From Tropicimonas aquimaris (GTDB taxonomy: Bacteria; Pseudomonadota; Alphaproteobacteria; Rhodobacterales; Rhodobacteraceae): a DNA stretch of 64,000 nucleotides. The position numbers and the translations under genes are program-made. The DNA lies in the NCBI RefSeq assembly GCF_042676185.1, contig NZ_JBHTJT010000008.1, positions 248,001 through 312,000 on the forward strand, read 5' to 3'. Below the pieces are notes generated by a model. It was not told where the DNA came from, did not search any database, and saw only the letters and a list, made by a program, of their open reading frames with translations. Below, in pieces: positions 51,085 through 60,800 of this stretch (positions within the stretch are counted from its first letter, which is position 1; each line of letters opens with the position of its first letter).

Positions 51085-53606
51085 GCGACGTCTTCCTTCA
51101 ACAGGGGGGCTTCGGCCTCCGCCGTCCCGCCGCCGAGATAGGCCGCGATCAGCGCGTCGTCGCCCTGCAGCTCCTCGGCCGTGCCCTCGGCCACCACGCG
51201 GCCCTGTTCGAGCACATAGGCGCGGTCGGCCACCGCCAGCGCCAGGGTCGCCATCTGGTCGACGAGCAGGATGGTGATGCCGTCGTCGCGGAGCTCGGCC
51301 AGAATGGCGTAAAGCTCCTCGATCATGGCCGGCGCAAGGCCGAGGGAGGGTTCGTCGAGCAGCAGCAGTCGAGGCTTGGCCATGAGGCCGCGCGCGATCG
51401 CCATCATCTGCTGCTCGCCACCGGACAGCAATCCGGCGGGGGTGTTCATCCGCTCGCGCAGACGCGGGAAACGCGTGAGGATCGCTTCGAGCTCGGTGGG
51501 GTCCGGGCGCTCCTTGCGCTTGTAGGCCCCGAGTTCGATGTTCTGTGCGACCGTCAGGTCGGGAAAGACCTGACGCCCCTCGGGCACCAGCACGAGGCCG
51601 CGTTCGACGATCTGGTGGGCGGGCCTGCCCTCGATGTTCCGGTCTTCCAGGATGATCTCGCCGGCGCTCGGGGCCATCAGGCCCGACAGCGTCTTGAGAA
51701 AGGTCGACTTGCCCGCGCCGTTCGCGCCGAGAAGCGCCACCAGCTCCCCCTGTCCGACCCGCAGGTCGACTTCCTGCAGCACGTCCGCCGCGCCGTAGCC
51801 GGCGCAGAGCTTGCGGGTGATGAGGCGCTCCATCGCGCCCGGCACGTAGTCCAGCTCCCGCGGCGGGGCATCGAGCGTACCTTCGCCGAGATAGGCGGCG
51901 ATGACCTTTTCGTTGCTGCGGATGGCCTCGGGGGTGTCGAAGGCGATGGGCTGGCCCGCATCCATGGCAAAGATCCGGTCCGAGATGCCCATGACCATCT
52001 CCATGTCGTGCTCGACCAGAACCACGGCGATCCCGCAATCGGCCAGCTTGCGCAGCAGCCCTGACAGCGCGCGCTTGTCCGCGTGCATGAGGCCCGCGGC
52101 CGGTTCGTCGAGCAGCAGGACATGCGGGCGCATGGCGAGCGCGCGGGCGATCTCGACCAGCCTGCGGTCCACGTGGGGCAGGTCGTTCGCCGGGGTTGCG
52201 GGATCGCCTTCGTATTCCACGAGCGCCAGCAGACCGCGCGCGAGGGCGCGGCGTTCCGGGGTTGCCAGCGACGAGAAGGGCGCCCCGCCGCGACCGCGAG
52301 GCAGGCCCGCGATCACGTTCTCCTCGGCGCTGAGCGCTCCGAAGAGCCGCGTCGCCTGGTAGGTGCGCGCCACGCCGAGCCGGGCGGTGGCGTGCATCGA
52401 CCAGCCGGCGACGTTGTGGCCTGCGGTCTCGATGCGGCCGGTTTCCGGCACGTAGAAGCCGGAGACCATGTTCAGCAGCGTCGTCTTGCCTGCTCCGTTC
52501 GGCCCGATGACGGCGGTGACCTCGCCGGGCGCGGCATCGAAGGTCGCCCCGTCCACGGCCTTGAGCCCGCCGAAGGTGATGCCGAGGCCCTCGACCTTGA
52601 GCCCGCCCCTGGTTTCGGGGCGGATGAAGTCGAGCACCGTCTCTAGCGGGGCGGCCGGCGTTGTGTCGGTGGCGCGCGGCAGGAAGGCCGCGACGGTGCC
52701 GACCACGCCGCGCGGCGCGAGCAGGAGAACGGCGATCAGAAGCGCGCCGAAGAAAAGCAGCCGGTATTCGGCCAGCCCCGACAGCATCTCCGGCAGGAAG
52801 ACCACGATGGCCGCGCCGACGAGCGGGCCGAGCACCGTGCCCGCGCCGCCGAGGATCACCGCGAAGAGGAACAGGATCGATTGCGACAGCATGAAGTTCG
52901 AGGGCGCGATGAACTGCATCAGCGTGGCAAAGAGCCCGCCTGCCAGTCCCGCCGTCCCGGCGGCGATGGCAAAGGCGGTGAGCTTGGTGATGAAGGGGTC
53001 GAAGCCGAGGGAGCCCGCCGCGACCTCCTGGTCGCGCAGGGCGGCCATCGCCATGCCCCATCCGCTGTCGGATAGCGCGCGGTAGGCCAGAAGTGTTGCG
53101 CCCGCGAGGACAATGGACAGGATCACCAGTTCACGTTCGCCGAAGGAAAGCCCGAAGAGCCCCGGCATGTCGAAACCCATCAGGCCGTTCTGGCCGCCGG
53201 TGAGGCTGCGCCACTCGATGGCGACATGCTCGACGATGAAGGCGAAGGCGATGGTGACCATGGCGAGGAACGGCCCGGCCATCCGCACCGCCGGCACGGC
53301 GAGCAGCGCGCCGACGCCCGCGGAGAGCGCGGTCGCTAGCGGCAGGGCCAGCCAGAAGCTCAGCCCCGCCTGCATCAGGATCGCATAGGCATAGGCCCCG
53401 ATGGCGAAGAACCCGACCTGGCCGAGCGAGACGAGGCCGGTGAGGCCGTAGAGCGCGTTGAGACCCACGCAGAGGATCGTCCAGATTGCCACGAGGCCGA
53501 TCACGAATTGCGTGTAGCCTCCGATCACGCCGAGCGACAGGATCGCCGCCGCGGTGAGCGCGAGGATGGTCAGGTCGAGCGGACGCGGGCGGAAAAACGA
53601 TCTCAT
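51081..53606 (-). CDS. LivM-LivG-LivF fusion: branched-chain-type ABC permease plus two ATPases
   Basis: An 841-residue single polypeptide. Residues about 1-310 are a LivM-type permease with many helices (LGQVGFFAIGAYAYAIL, AGTAGLAGGLFATLMQFI). Residues about 335-575 are a LivG ATPase (Walker A GPNGAGKTT near 367; NDLPHVDRRLVEIARAL; LLLDEPAAGL). Residues about 600-830 are a LivF ATPase (Walker A GANGAGKST near 625; LLSGGEQQMMAIARGLM; LLLDEPSLGL). No stop or frameshift separates the parts. Bifunctional LivM-LivG proteins are known in related bacteria; including LivF makes three subunits in one chain. It imports an amino acid, amide or urea-like compound. Confidence 0.93.
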   Translation of the reverse strand: MRSFFRPRPLDLTILALTAAAILSLGVIGGYTQFVIGLVAIWTILCVGLNALYGLTGLVSLGQVGFFAIGAYAYAILMQAGLSFWLALPLATALSAGVGALLAVPAVRMAGPFLAMVTIAFAFIVEHVAIEWRSLTGGQNGLMGFDMPGLFGLSFGERELVILSIVLAGATLLAYRALSDSGWGMAMAALRDQEVAAGSLGFDPFITKLTAFAIAAGTAGLAGGLFATLMQFIAPSNFMLSQSILFLFAVILGGAGTVLGPLVGAAIVVFLPEMLSGLAEYRLLFFGALLIAVLLLAPRGVVGTVAAFLPRATDTTPAAPLETVLDFIRPETRGGLKVEGLGITFGGLKAVDGATFDAAPGEVTAVIGPNGAGKTTLLNMVSGFYVPETGRIETAGHNVAGWSMHATARLGVARTYQATRLFGALSAEENVIAGLPRGRGGAPFSSLATPERRALARGLLALVEYEGDPATPANDLPHVDRRLVEIARALAMRPHVLLLDEPAAGLMHADKRALSGLLRKLADCGIAVVLVEHDMEMVMGISDRIFAMDAGQPIAFDTPEAIRSNEKVIAAYLGEGTLDAPPRELDYVPGAMERLITRKLCAGYGAADVLQEVDLRVGQGELVALLGANGAGKSTFLKTLSGLMAPSAGEIILEDRNIEGRPAHQIVERGLVLVPEGRQVFPDLTVAQNIELGAYKRKERPDPTELEAILTRFPRLRERMNTPAGLLSGGEQQMMAIARGLMAKPRLLLLDEPSLGLAPAMIEELYAILAELRDDGITILLVDQMATLALAVADRAYVLEQGRVVAEGTAEELQGDDALIAAYLGGGTAEAEAPLLKEDVA

Positions 53607-53610
53607 CGGT

Positions 53611-54486
53611 TCACACCTTCCGCAGGGCCGCCTTGCCGAAGAGCCCGTTAGGCTTCACGGCAAGCACCGCGATCAGCAGCGCGAAGGTGAGGATGTAGGT
53701 GTGGGACGAGCCGAGATAGGTCGTCACGAATGCCTCGACGAGCCCGTAGAGGAACCCCGCAAGCATCACGCCCGAGGCCGAGGTCATGCCGCCCAGGATC
53801 GCGACGGCGAAGGCCTTGATCCCGAAGAGCGTGCCCATGTCTGAATGCACCGAGAAGAGCGGCGCCATCAGCAGGCCCGCGGCGCCCGCGAGCATCGCCG
53901 AGAGCGCGAAGGAGCCCGAGATCATCAGCGAGGTGTTGATCCCCATCAGCCGCGCGGCATCGGGGTTTTGCACCACCGCCAGCAGCGCGCGGCCCTGCCG
54001 GGTGCGGCGGAAGAGAAGCTGGAGCGCCACGGCGACGCCGATTGCGACGGCCGGTATGAGGAGCTGTTGCGGGTAGACGCCGGTTCCGAGAATCTGCCAG
54101 CTCGACTCGACGAGAGGCGATGGCAGGCTGCGGGGCTCGTTGCCGAAGGTGAAGAGCACGGTGTTGTCGAGCAGGATGCCGCCCGCGACGGTGGCCATGA
54201 GCCAGGCCTCGGAGCCGCGCGCCGCGAAGGGACGGACCAGGCAGAACTCCACGACCAGGCCCATGCAGGCACAGCCCAGAAGCGCGAGCGGGTAGGCCAG
54301 GATGACTGGCAACCCGGCGCGCTCGGTCAGGACAAAGCCCAGCACCGCGCCCAGCATGACCATTGAGCCCTGGGCGAAATTCACCCGGGAGCAGACCGAA
54401 TGGGTGATCTGAAATCCAAGTGCGATCAGGCCGTACATCGCGCCAAGGCCGATGCCGGTCACGAGGGCGGTCACGAATAGGGTCAT
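53611..54486 (-). CDS. livH: LivH-type branched-chain ABC transporter permease
   Basis: A 291-residue inner-membrane permease with about eight helices: GLGAMYGLIALGFQITHSVCSRVNFAQGSMVMLGA at the start, NPDAARLMGINTSLMI and AVAILGGMTSASGVMLAGFLYGL near the end. It lies four bases upstream of the LivMGF fusion gene and pairs with its permease part. Confidence 0.94.
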   Translation of the reverse strand: MTLFVTALVTGIGLGAMYGLIALGFQITHSVCSRVNFAQGSMVMLGAVLGFVLTERAGLPVILAYPLALLGCACMGLVVEFCLVRPFAARGSEAWLMATVAGGILLDNTVLFTFGNEPRSLPSPLVESSWQILGTGVYPQQLLIPAVAIGVAVALQLLFRRTRQGRALLAVVQNPDAARLMGINTSLMISGSFALSAMLAGAAGLLMAPLFSVHSDMGTLFGIKAFAVAILGGMTSASGVMLAGFLYGLVEAFVTTYLGSSHTYILTFALLIAVLAVKPNGLFGKAALRKV

Positions 54487-54521
54487 TGGGGGCTCCGGGT
54501 CCTGGCCTTGAAGAAGGAACG

Positions 54522-54542
54522 GTCCCGGCGCGCGACCGGGAC
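54522..54542 (-). promoter_or_regulatory. Intercistronic stem-loop between Liv binding-protein and livH
   Basis: A seven-bp stem (GTCCCGG / CCGGGAC) with a seven-base loop, between the binding-protein stop and livH. No T tract. It fits the hairpin-after-binding-protein pattern seen in the two other ABC loci of the window. Confidence 0.6.
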
Positions 54543-54582
54543 GGGGGCGGCAACCCTCGGGAGGAAGGCTGCCGCGCCTGGG

Positions 54583-55758
54583 TCAGTCGGCGAGCGGGAC
54601 GATCTCGCCCTCGACGAAGTTGGCGAAAATGTAATCCTGCGGGCCGAGCGCGTCCTGATCCTCCGGCGTGAAGGGCATGTCGTAGGTCTTGATGACCCCC
54701 TCGACGCCGGAGATCTCGTACATCGCCTGGCGGATCGCCGGACCCTCTGTGGAGCCGGCCTTCTCGATCGCGGCGGCCAGAAGCAGCGTCGCGTCATAGG
54801 CGTTGGCGATACCGGTGGCCGGGGTCACGTCGGCGAGGCTCTCGATCTCGGGGAACCGCTCCTGCAGCTTCATGAAGAGCGGATGCGCGGGATCGGTGAA
54901 GAGGAAGGTCTGGATGAAGTGCACCTTCTCGCCCGAGGGCCCCGCAAGCTCGGTGAAACGGCCGCCGGAGGGGCCCCAGTGCGAGGCGACCGGCACGTCC
55001 CAGCCCATCCGGTCGAGCGACTTCACGACTTGCGCCGAGGGCGCCACGTTGGCCACGAGGAAAAGGCCGTCGGCCCCGTTTTCCTTCAGCCGCGTGAGCT
55101 GCGGAACGACATCGACATCGTTGGATTCGAACTTCTCGATTCCGGCGTGCTCCATGCCGCGCTTCTCCAGCGCAATCATCAGGCCTTTTTCGTTCGACTC
55201 GCCCCACGGGTTGTTGATGAGGATCATGCCGGGCTTCTTGGAGCCGTACTTGGTGACGAGGTATTCGGTGATCGCCTCGTCGACGAACTCGTCCACTGCC
55301 GAGACGCGGAAGACGTAGTTCTCCTCGGCCCCGTTCTTGGTGATCGGCGTGCCCGCGGCCCAGGGGCCGACGAAAGGCACCTTGGCGTCGTTCGCGAAGG
55401 GCACGATGGCGAGCGATACCGGCGTGTCGAGGCCGCCGATCATGGCGGCGACGCCTTCGCGCTGCACCAGTTCGCGCGCGGCAATCAGGCCCTTGCCCGG
55501 GTTGCTCTCGTCGTCGCGGCTGACGAGCTCGAGCGGCCGGCCCAGCACGCCGCCTTCCGAATTGATCTTGTCGAGCGCGAGCGTGATCCCGCGGGTGATC
55601 GCCTCGCCGGACTTCGCGGATTGACCGCTGAGCGCGGCCACGAGGCCGATCTTGATCGGGTCATCCTGCGCGGCGGCGGGCAGGGCGGAACCCAGGGTCA
55701 GTGCGGCCGCACCTGCAAGCAGCAGGCGGCGCGTGAGGGGAAGGCAGATAGGCATCAT
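54583..55758 (-). CDS. Branched-chain-type ABC transporter substrate-binding protein
   Basis: A 391-residue Leu/Ile/Val-type (Peripla_BP_6) binding protein. A signal peptide (LTRRLLLAGAAALTLGSALPAAAQ) precedes DDPIKIGLVAALSGQSAKSGEAITRGITLALDKINSEGG, and the nucleotide-free two-lobe fold continues with FVGPWAAGTPI and AYDATLLLAAAI. Start at 55758 or 55755, both after GGAGA; a further ATG 18 bases upstream is not favoured. It heads the Liv operon. The ligand is not predictable from sequence by eye. Confidence 0.92.
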   Translation of the reverse strand: MMPICLPLTRRLLLAGAAALTLGSALPAAAQDDPIKIGLVAALSGQSAKSGEAITRGITLALDKINSEGGVLGRPLELVSRDDESNPGKGLIAARELVQREGVAAMIGGLDTPVSLAIVPFANDAKVPFVGPWAAGTPITKNGAEENYVFRVSAVDEFVDEAITEYLVTKYGSKKPGMILINNPWGESNEKGLMIALEKRGMEHAGIEKFESNDVDVVPQLTRLKENGADGLFLVANVAPSAQVVKSLDRMGWDVPVASHWGPSGGRFTELAGPSGEKVHFIQTFLFTDPAHPLFMKLQERFPEIESLADVTPATGIANAYDATLLLAAAIEKAGSTEGPAIRQAMYEISGVEGVIKTYDMPFTPEDQDALGPQDYIFANFVEGEIVPLAD

Positions 55759-55883
55759 ATGTCTCCGTGAGCACAACAGCGGGTGCCATCAGGGGCGTGC
55801 CGGGGCTTCGGGGTGTCAAACGCGCAGGGGCAAACGGGCTGCATTTCCGCAAGCCATACAGCGCCTGCACAGAGATGAGGCAG

Positions 55884-55918
55884 ATTGCATGCAATTTTTG
55901 TATTTAATTTTCGCATGC
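55884..55918. promoter_or_regulatory. Palindromic GCATGC sites between Liv operon and NTF2-like gene
   Basis: ATTGCATGCAAT (55884-55895) is a perfect 12-bp palindrome, and a second GCATGC lies at 55913-55918, 26 bases on. Between them is an AT-rich stretch containing TTGTATTTAATT (55898-55909). The two-site layout in a divergent promoter suits a dimeric regulator, probably the GntR protein encoded 500 bases away. Confidence 0.6.
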
Positions 55919-55977
55919 AGATTACAGGGGCCGCGATCTGTGGCAGGTCTCGAATCGACTGATCGAAGGAGAAACCC

Positions 55978-56400
55978 ATGTCTGAATCGCTCAAGATCGA
56001 CTACGACGCGCTGCCCGAGGAGGCCCGGATCGTGCATGACTTCCTCGAAGCCTCGATGAAGCCCGACCCCGAGCGCGCGGCGACCTACGTGGCCGAGGGC
56101 GTGGTCATCACCTTTACCGGCGGGCGCGTCTTTGATCATCCGTCCGGACCCACGGCCTTCAACGCCATGCGCTATGCCTGGGTGAAGAAAGACATGCGGC
56201 AGTTCGACGTGGCGCAGGGCGCCGAGGGCACCGTGGTCTATTCCACGGGCTATCTTTATGGCGCCTGGCCGGATGGCACGCCGTTCGACGGCAACCGCTA
56301 CGTGGACCGGTTCGTTGTCGAGAACGGCAAGATCGTGAAGATGGACGTCTGGAACGACAGCGCCGAGCGGATTTTGACCGCCCGCGGCATAGAGGCCTGA
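55978..56400 (+). CDS. NTF2/SnoaL-like protein
   Basis: A 140-residue NTF2-fold protein: LPEEARIVHDFLEASMKPDPERAATYVAEGVVITFTGGR, then VVYSTGYLYGAWPDGTPFDGNRYVDRFVVENGKIVKMDVWND. A GAAGGAGAA ribosome site precedes the ATG. It diverges from the Liv operon and is likely co-regulated with it. Proteins of this fold act as small isomerases, hydrolases or lyases; the reaction here is unknown. The convergent GntR gene stops nine bases away. Confidence 0.85.
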   Translation: MSESLKIDYDALPEEARIVHDFLEASMKPDPERAATYVAEGVVITFTGGRVFDHPSGPTAFNAMRYAWVKKDMRQFDVAQGAEGTVVYSTGYLYGAWPDGTPFDGNRYVDRFVVENGKIVKMDVWNDSAERILTARGIEA

Positions 56401-56409
56401 AGTGGCACG

Positions 56410-57120
56410 TCAGCCTTTCGCGCGGACGGGGCTGGCATAGGGTTCCAAAGCATCGAGATGCGAGAACCCGTTCAGGTCGGCTCCGTTGAACTGCGCGCGC
56501 GAGGCGACCTGATCGAGATGTTGCCGCGCCACCCTCTGCGCCGTCACGACATCGCCGGACTTGAGCGCCGCGACGATGTCGCGATGTTCCTGGATGCCGC
56601 ATTGCGTCGAATGTGGCCGCGAGAATTGCGACAGTGTAAAGCCGCAGCGATAAGCGATCTCGTTCACATAGCGGATGAGCACCGGGCTGCCGGTCAGCTC
56701 TGCCAGCAGGATGTGGAACTCGGTGGCCAGCCGGATCGAGATCGCCGGCGGACCGTCGCTGGCCTCGGCCTCTCTCTCGATATGGGCAAGCAGGGCCTCT
56801 TCCTGAGACGGTGCCAGGTCGGCGGCGAGACGGGCGATCACCAGGTCCTCGACCTGCGCCCGCAGCTCGAACAGGTCGCGCGCCTCCTCAAGGCTCGGCT
56901 GCGCCACCGCCGCCCCGCGGTTGTGCCGCAGTTCCACCAGCCCCTCCACCGAGAGCCGCTCCAGCGCCTGTCGAATGATCGTGCGGCTCGCCCCGAAGCG
57001 CTCGCCCAGCGAATCCTCGGGCAGTTTCATGCCGGGCAGCAGCGCGCGCTCCAGGATCGCGGAGCGCAAGGCCACGCAAATCAACTCGGTACGGCTCTTC
57101 TGCTGCTCCCGGGACGTCAT
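56410..57120 (-). CDS. GntR family (FCD) transcriptional regulator of the Liv cluster
   Basis: A 236-residue FCD-type GntR regulator. The winged helix is in LICVALRSAILERALLPGMKLPEDSLGERFGASRTIIRQALERLSVEGLV, and the FCD domain includes DLFELRAQVEDLVIARLAADL, RLATEFHILLAELTGS and QEHRDIVAALKSGD. The ATG at 57120 is preceded by GGAG; a longer frame to 57174 lacks a site. It faces the NTF2-like gene and is the likely regulator of the Liv/amidohydrolase operon. Confidence 0.9.
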   Translation of the reverse strand: MTSREQQKSRTELICVALRSAILERALLPGMKLPEDSLGERFGASRTIIRQALERLSVEGLVELRHNRGAAVAQPSLEEARDLFELRAQVEDLVIARLAADLAPSQEEALLAHIEREAEASDGPPAISIRLATEFHILLAELTGSPVLIRYVNEIAYRCGFTLSQFSRPHSTQCGIQEHRDIVAALKSGDVVTAQRVARQHLDQVASRAQFNGADLNGFSHLDALEPYASPVRAKG

Positions 57121-57516
57121 CGGCTCGCTCCACTTGATCGCTAGCTGAATGGCACCTCGGCCGCGGCTTCTCAATAGGTCGCGGTGTCACGATGGACAAT
57201 TCGCCCGCTCAGGCGCGCCCGGTGACCTGCATCCCGGAGCGCGGTGGGATACGGCGAGAAACCGAAGGTTCCCGGTGGAGAAGAAGGGCGACCGAGCCGC
57301 CAGATCGTTGGCCAGCGTCATCCGTATCGCCGCCCTGCTTGTTCGGAAGGGCGGCGGCGTCTGAACTGGCCGCGGTTGCCTTCATGGCTCAGGCTTACCG
57401 CGATCCCGTTTGAACCTGTGCGTGACGGCGCAGGCATCACCCGCCGGCTTCATCTCCTAGCCGGCCCTTTCGTCATCGGGGATCACCTGTTTCGCGGCGG
57501 CCGCCGCGCCTTGTCG
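57121..57516. other. Intergenic region between the GntR gene and the cus cluster
   Basis: Roughly 395 bases with no supportable gene. A nine-bp hairpin (CGCCGCCCT / AGGGCGGCG, 57328-57356, 11-base loop) without a T tract is the only structure that I noted. Confidence 0.5.
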
Positions 57517-57858
57517 TCAGTTCGGCATGATCGCTCCGATGGCGTACATGCCGTCATCGCCCTTGAGGAGCATCAACGTGACCTCGTCGCCGGGTGAGAC
57601 CTCCCCCATCATCTCGGCATTTTCCAGAAGTGGCAGGTCCATCGTCATTGCCGGCCATCCGATCTCGGGGATCGGGCCGTGGCTGACATTTGCCGTGCCG
57701 TCTCCGATTTCATTGATAGTGGCCGTGGCGTGAACCGCGCCTTCCATCTGCTGGTCGGACATCGGCATGTTGGCGTGGTCCATTCCGTGCGGCGCTTGTG
57801 CGAGCGCGGCGCCTGTCGAGAGGGCGAGGATGGTCACGGCTTGAAAAAGAGTCTTCAT
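57517..57858 (-). CDS. cusF: CusF-type periplasmic copper/silver-binding protein
   Basis: A 113-residue periplasmic metallochaperone. A signal peptide (LFQAVTILALSTGAALAQ) precedes a Met/His-rich linker (PHGMDHANMPMSDQQM) and a CusF domain. The Cu(I)/Ag(I)-binding signature is IPEIGWPAMTMDLP, with the stacking tryptophan and two methionines. It is the last gene of the cus operon, 26 bases after cusA, and would deliver metal to the CusA/CusB pump. Confidence 0.93.
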   Translation of the reverse strand: MKTLFQAVTILALSTGAALAQAPHGMDHANMPMSDQQMEGAVHATATINEIGDGTANVSHGPIPEIGWPAMTMDLPLLENAEMMGEVSPGDEVTLMLLKGDDGMYAIGAIMPN

Positions 57859-57884
57859 GAGCGTCCTTTCAGGTTTAGGGATGG

Positions 57885-60800
57885 TTACTCCGCCGGGACA
57901 GGCGCCTGGCCGGAGGGTTGGGTTGAAGTGGTAGAGGCGATCTCCCGATTGACACGGGGGAGCGCGAGCTGTTTCCAGATCACGAAGATCGCGGGGATCA
58001 CGAACAAGGTCAGGATCGTCGCCGTGACCATGCCGCCGATCATGGGGGCCGCGATCCTCTGCATGATCTCCGACCCGGTGCCGGTGCCGTACATGATCGG
58101 AATCAGCGCCGCGAAGATCGTGGCAACCGTCATCACCTTCGGGCGCACGCGCAGCACGGCGCCTTCGAATACGGCCTCCTCGATATCGTTCCTGTCGAGC
58201 CTGCGCCCTTCACCCTGCGCAAGCTTGCGCCTCTTTTCCCATGAGAGATTCAGGTAGAGGAGCATCACGATGGCGGTCTCGACCGCGACGCCGGCGAGCG
58301 CGATGAAGCCGACCAGCACCGCGACCGAGGTATCGAAGCCGAGATACCACAGGAACCAGACACCCCCCGACAGCGCCACCGGCAATGCCGCGAGGATGAT
58401 CCCGACCTCGATCGCGCGATTGAAGGCCATGAACAGCATCAGCGTGATTATGAGCAGGGTCGCCGGGGCGACGATGGTGAGCCGCTCCTGCATCCGCTCG
58501 ATATATTCGTACTGGCCGGACCAGCTTAGCGCATAGCCCGGCGGCAGGGTGACCAGCTCGGCGACCTGCGCCCGCGCTTCGGCGACGTAGCTGCCGAGGT
58601 CCCGCCCGGCGATGTCGATGAAGACGAAGCCGGTCCGCCGGGCATTCTCCGAGCGGATCATGCCCGGGCCGTCGACGATGCGGATCTCGGCCAGCGCCGC
58701 AAGCGGCACATGGGCCCCCGAGGGCGTGACCACCGGCAGGGTTTCCAGCCGTTCGGGGCTGTCGCGCCACGATTGCGGATAGCGGAGGTTGATCGGAAAC
58801 CGCTCCAGCCCCTCTACGGATTCCGAGACCTGCATGCCGCCGATGGCGGTCTGCACGACGTTCTGCACGTCCTGCACGCTCATCATGTAGCGTGCCGCGG
58901 CCGAGCGGTTGACGTCGATTTCGATGAACCGCCCGCCCACGGGCCGCTCGGCATAGGCCGAAGCGGTGCCCTCGATCTCGCGCACGGCGTCCTCCACGGC
59001 GATGCCGATTCGCTCGATCTCTTTCAGGTCCGCCCCCGAAATCTTGACGCCCACGGGCGTCTTTATCCCGGTCGCCAGCATGTCGATCCGGTTCTTGATC
59101 GGCTGGATCCAGACGTTGGTCACGCCGGGCACCTGCACGACCCGGTCCAGCTCGTCGCGGATCCTTTCCATCGTCATGCCGGGGCGCCATTCGCTTTCCG
59201 GTTTCAGCTGGATCGTTGTCTCGATCATCGTCAGCGGCGCGGGGTCCGTGGCGGTATCGGAGCGGCCGAGTTTTCCGTGGACGGTCTCGACCTCTGGCAC
59301 TGTCGCGATCAGGCGGTCGGTCTGCTGGAGCACTTCGCGTGCCTTGCCGATTGAGACACCGGGATAGAGCGACGGCATGTAGAGGAAATCGCCCTCGTTC
59401 AGCTCGGGCATGAACTCCGAGCCGAGCCTCTGCATCGGATACCACATCGAAGCGACCACGGCGGCCGCGAGCATGCAAGTCGCCCAGGGCCAGGCGATGG
59501 CCGCGTCGAGGAACGGGCGATAAAGGAACACGACCACACGGTTCAGCGGGTTCTTTCGTTCGGGCACGATCCGCCCGCGCACGAAATAGCCCATTAACAC
59601 CGGAACGAGCGTGATCGACAGGATCGCCGCGGCAGCCATCGCATAGGTCTTGGTATAGGCGAGCGGCTGGAACAGGCGGCCTTCCTGGTTCTCCAGGACG
59701 AACACCGGCAGGAAGCTGACGGTGATGATCGCCAGCGAGTAGAACAGCGCCGGGCCGACCTCGGAGGCGCACTCCTGCACGATGCGCCAGCGGTTCTCGG
59801 CTGTCAGCTTCGCCTTCTCGAGACGCCTGTGCATCGCCTCGATCATGACGATCGAGGCATCGACCATTGCGCCGATGGCGATGGCGATGCCCCCGAGCGA
59901 CATGATGTTGGCGTTCACGCCTTGCGCCTTCATCAGGATGAAGGCCGCAAAGATCCCCAGTGGCAGCGACAACAGGATCACCAGCGACGAGCGCAGGTGC
60001 AGCAGGAACGCCGCGCAGACGAGCACGACGACGATGAATTCCTCCGTCAGCTTCTTCTGCAGGTTCTCGATGGCGCGCTCGATGACACCGGAGCGATCAT
60101 AGGTCGTGACCAGTTCGACGCCCTCGGGCAGGTTCGGCCGCAGTTCCTCGATACGGGTCTCGACCGCCTTGATCGTGGCCAGAGCATTTCCACCCCAGCG
60201 AAGGATGACCACGCCGCCCACCGCATCCCCCTCGCCGCCAAATTCGCCCACGCCGCGGCGCATCTCGGGGCCGAGTCGGATATCGGCCACGTCCCCGAGG
60301 GTCAGCGCCGCACCGCGGTCGTTGACCATCAGTGGCGCACTCGCGAGATCGGACAGCTCGTCGATATAGCCCGAGGAGCGCACCATGAACTCGGCCTCGC
60401 CCATCTCGATCACGCTGCCGCCGGTTTCCCGGTTGGCCGACCGAATGGCGCCGGCGAGTTGATCGAGCGTAATGTCGTAGGCGCGTAGCTTGTTGGGGTC
60501 GACGACCACCTGGTACTGTTTGACCATGCCGCCGATCGTGGCGACTTCGGATACGCCCTCGACCGCCTGGAGTTCGTATTTCAGGAACCAGTCCTGCAGC
60601 GTCCGAAGCTGGGCGAGGTCATGGTTTCCGGTCCGGTCGATCAGCGCGTATTGGTAGATCCAGCCAACACCGGTCGCATCCGGTCCGAGTTGCGGCGAGA
60701 CCCCTTCGGGCAGGCTGCCGGTGATCTGGCCGAGGTATTCCAGAACGCGGGACCGCGCCCAGTAGAGGTCCGTTCCGTCCTCGAACACGACATACACATA

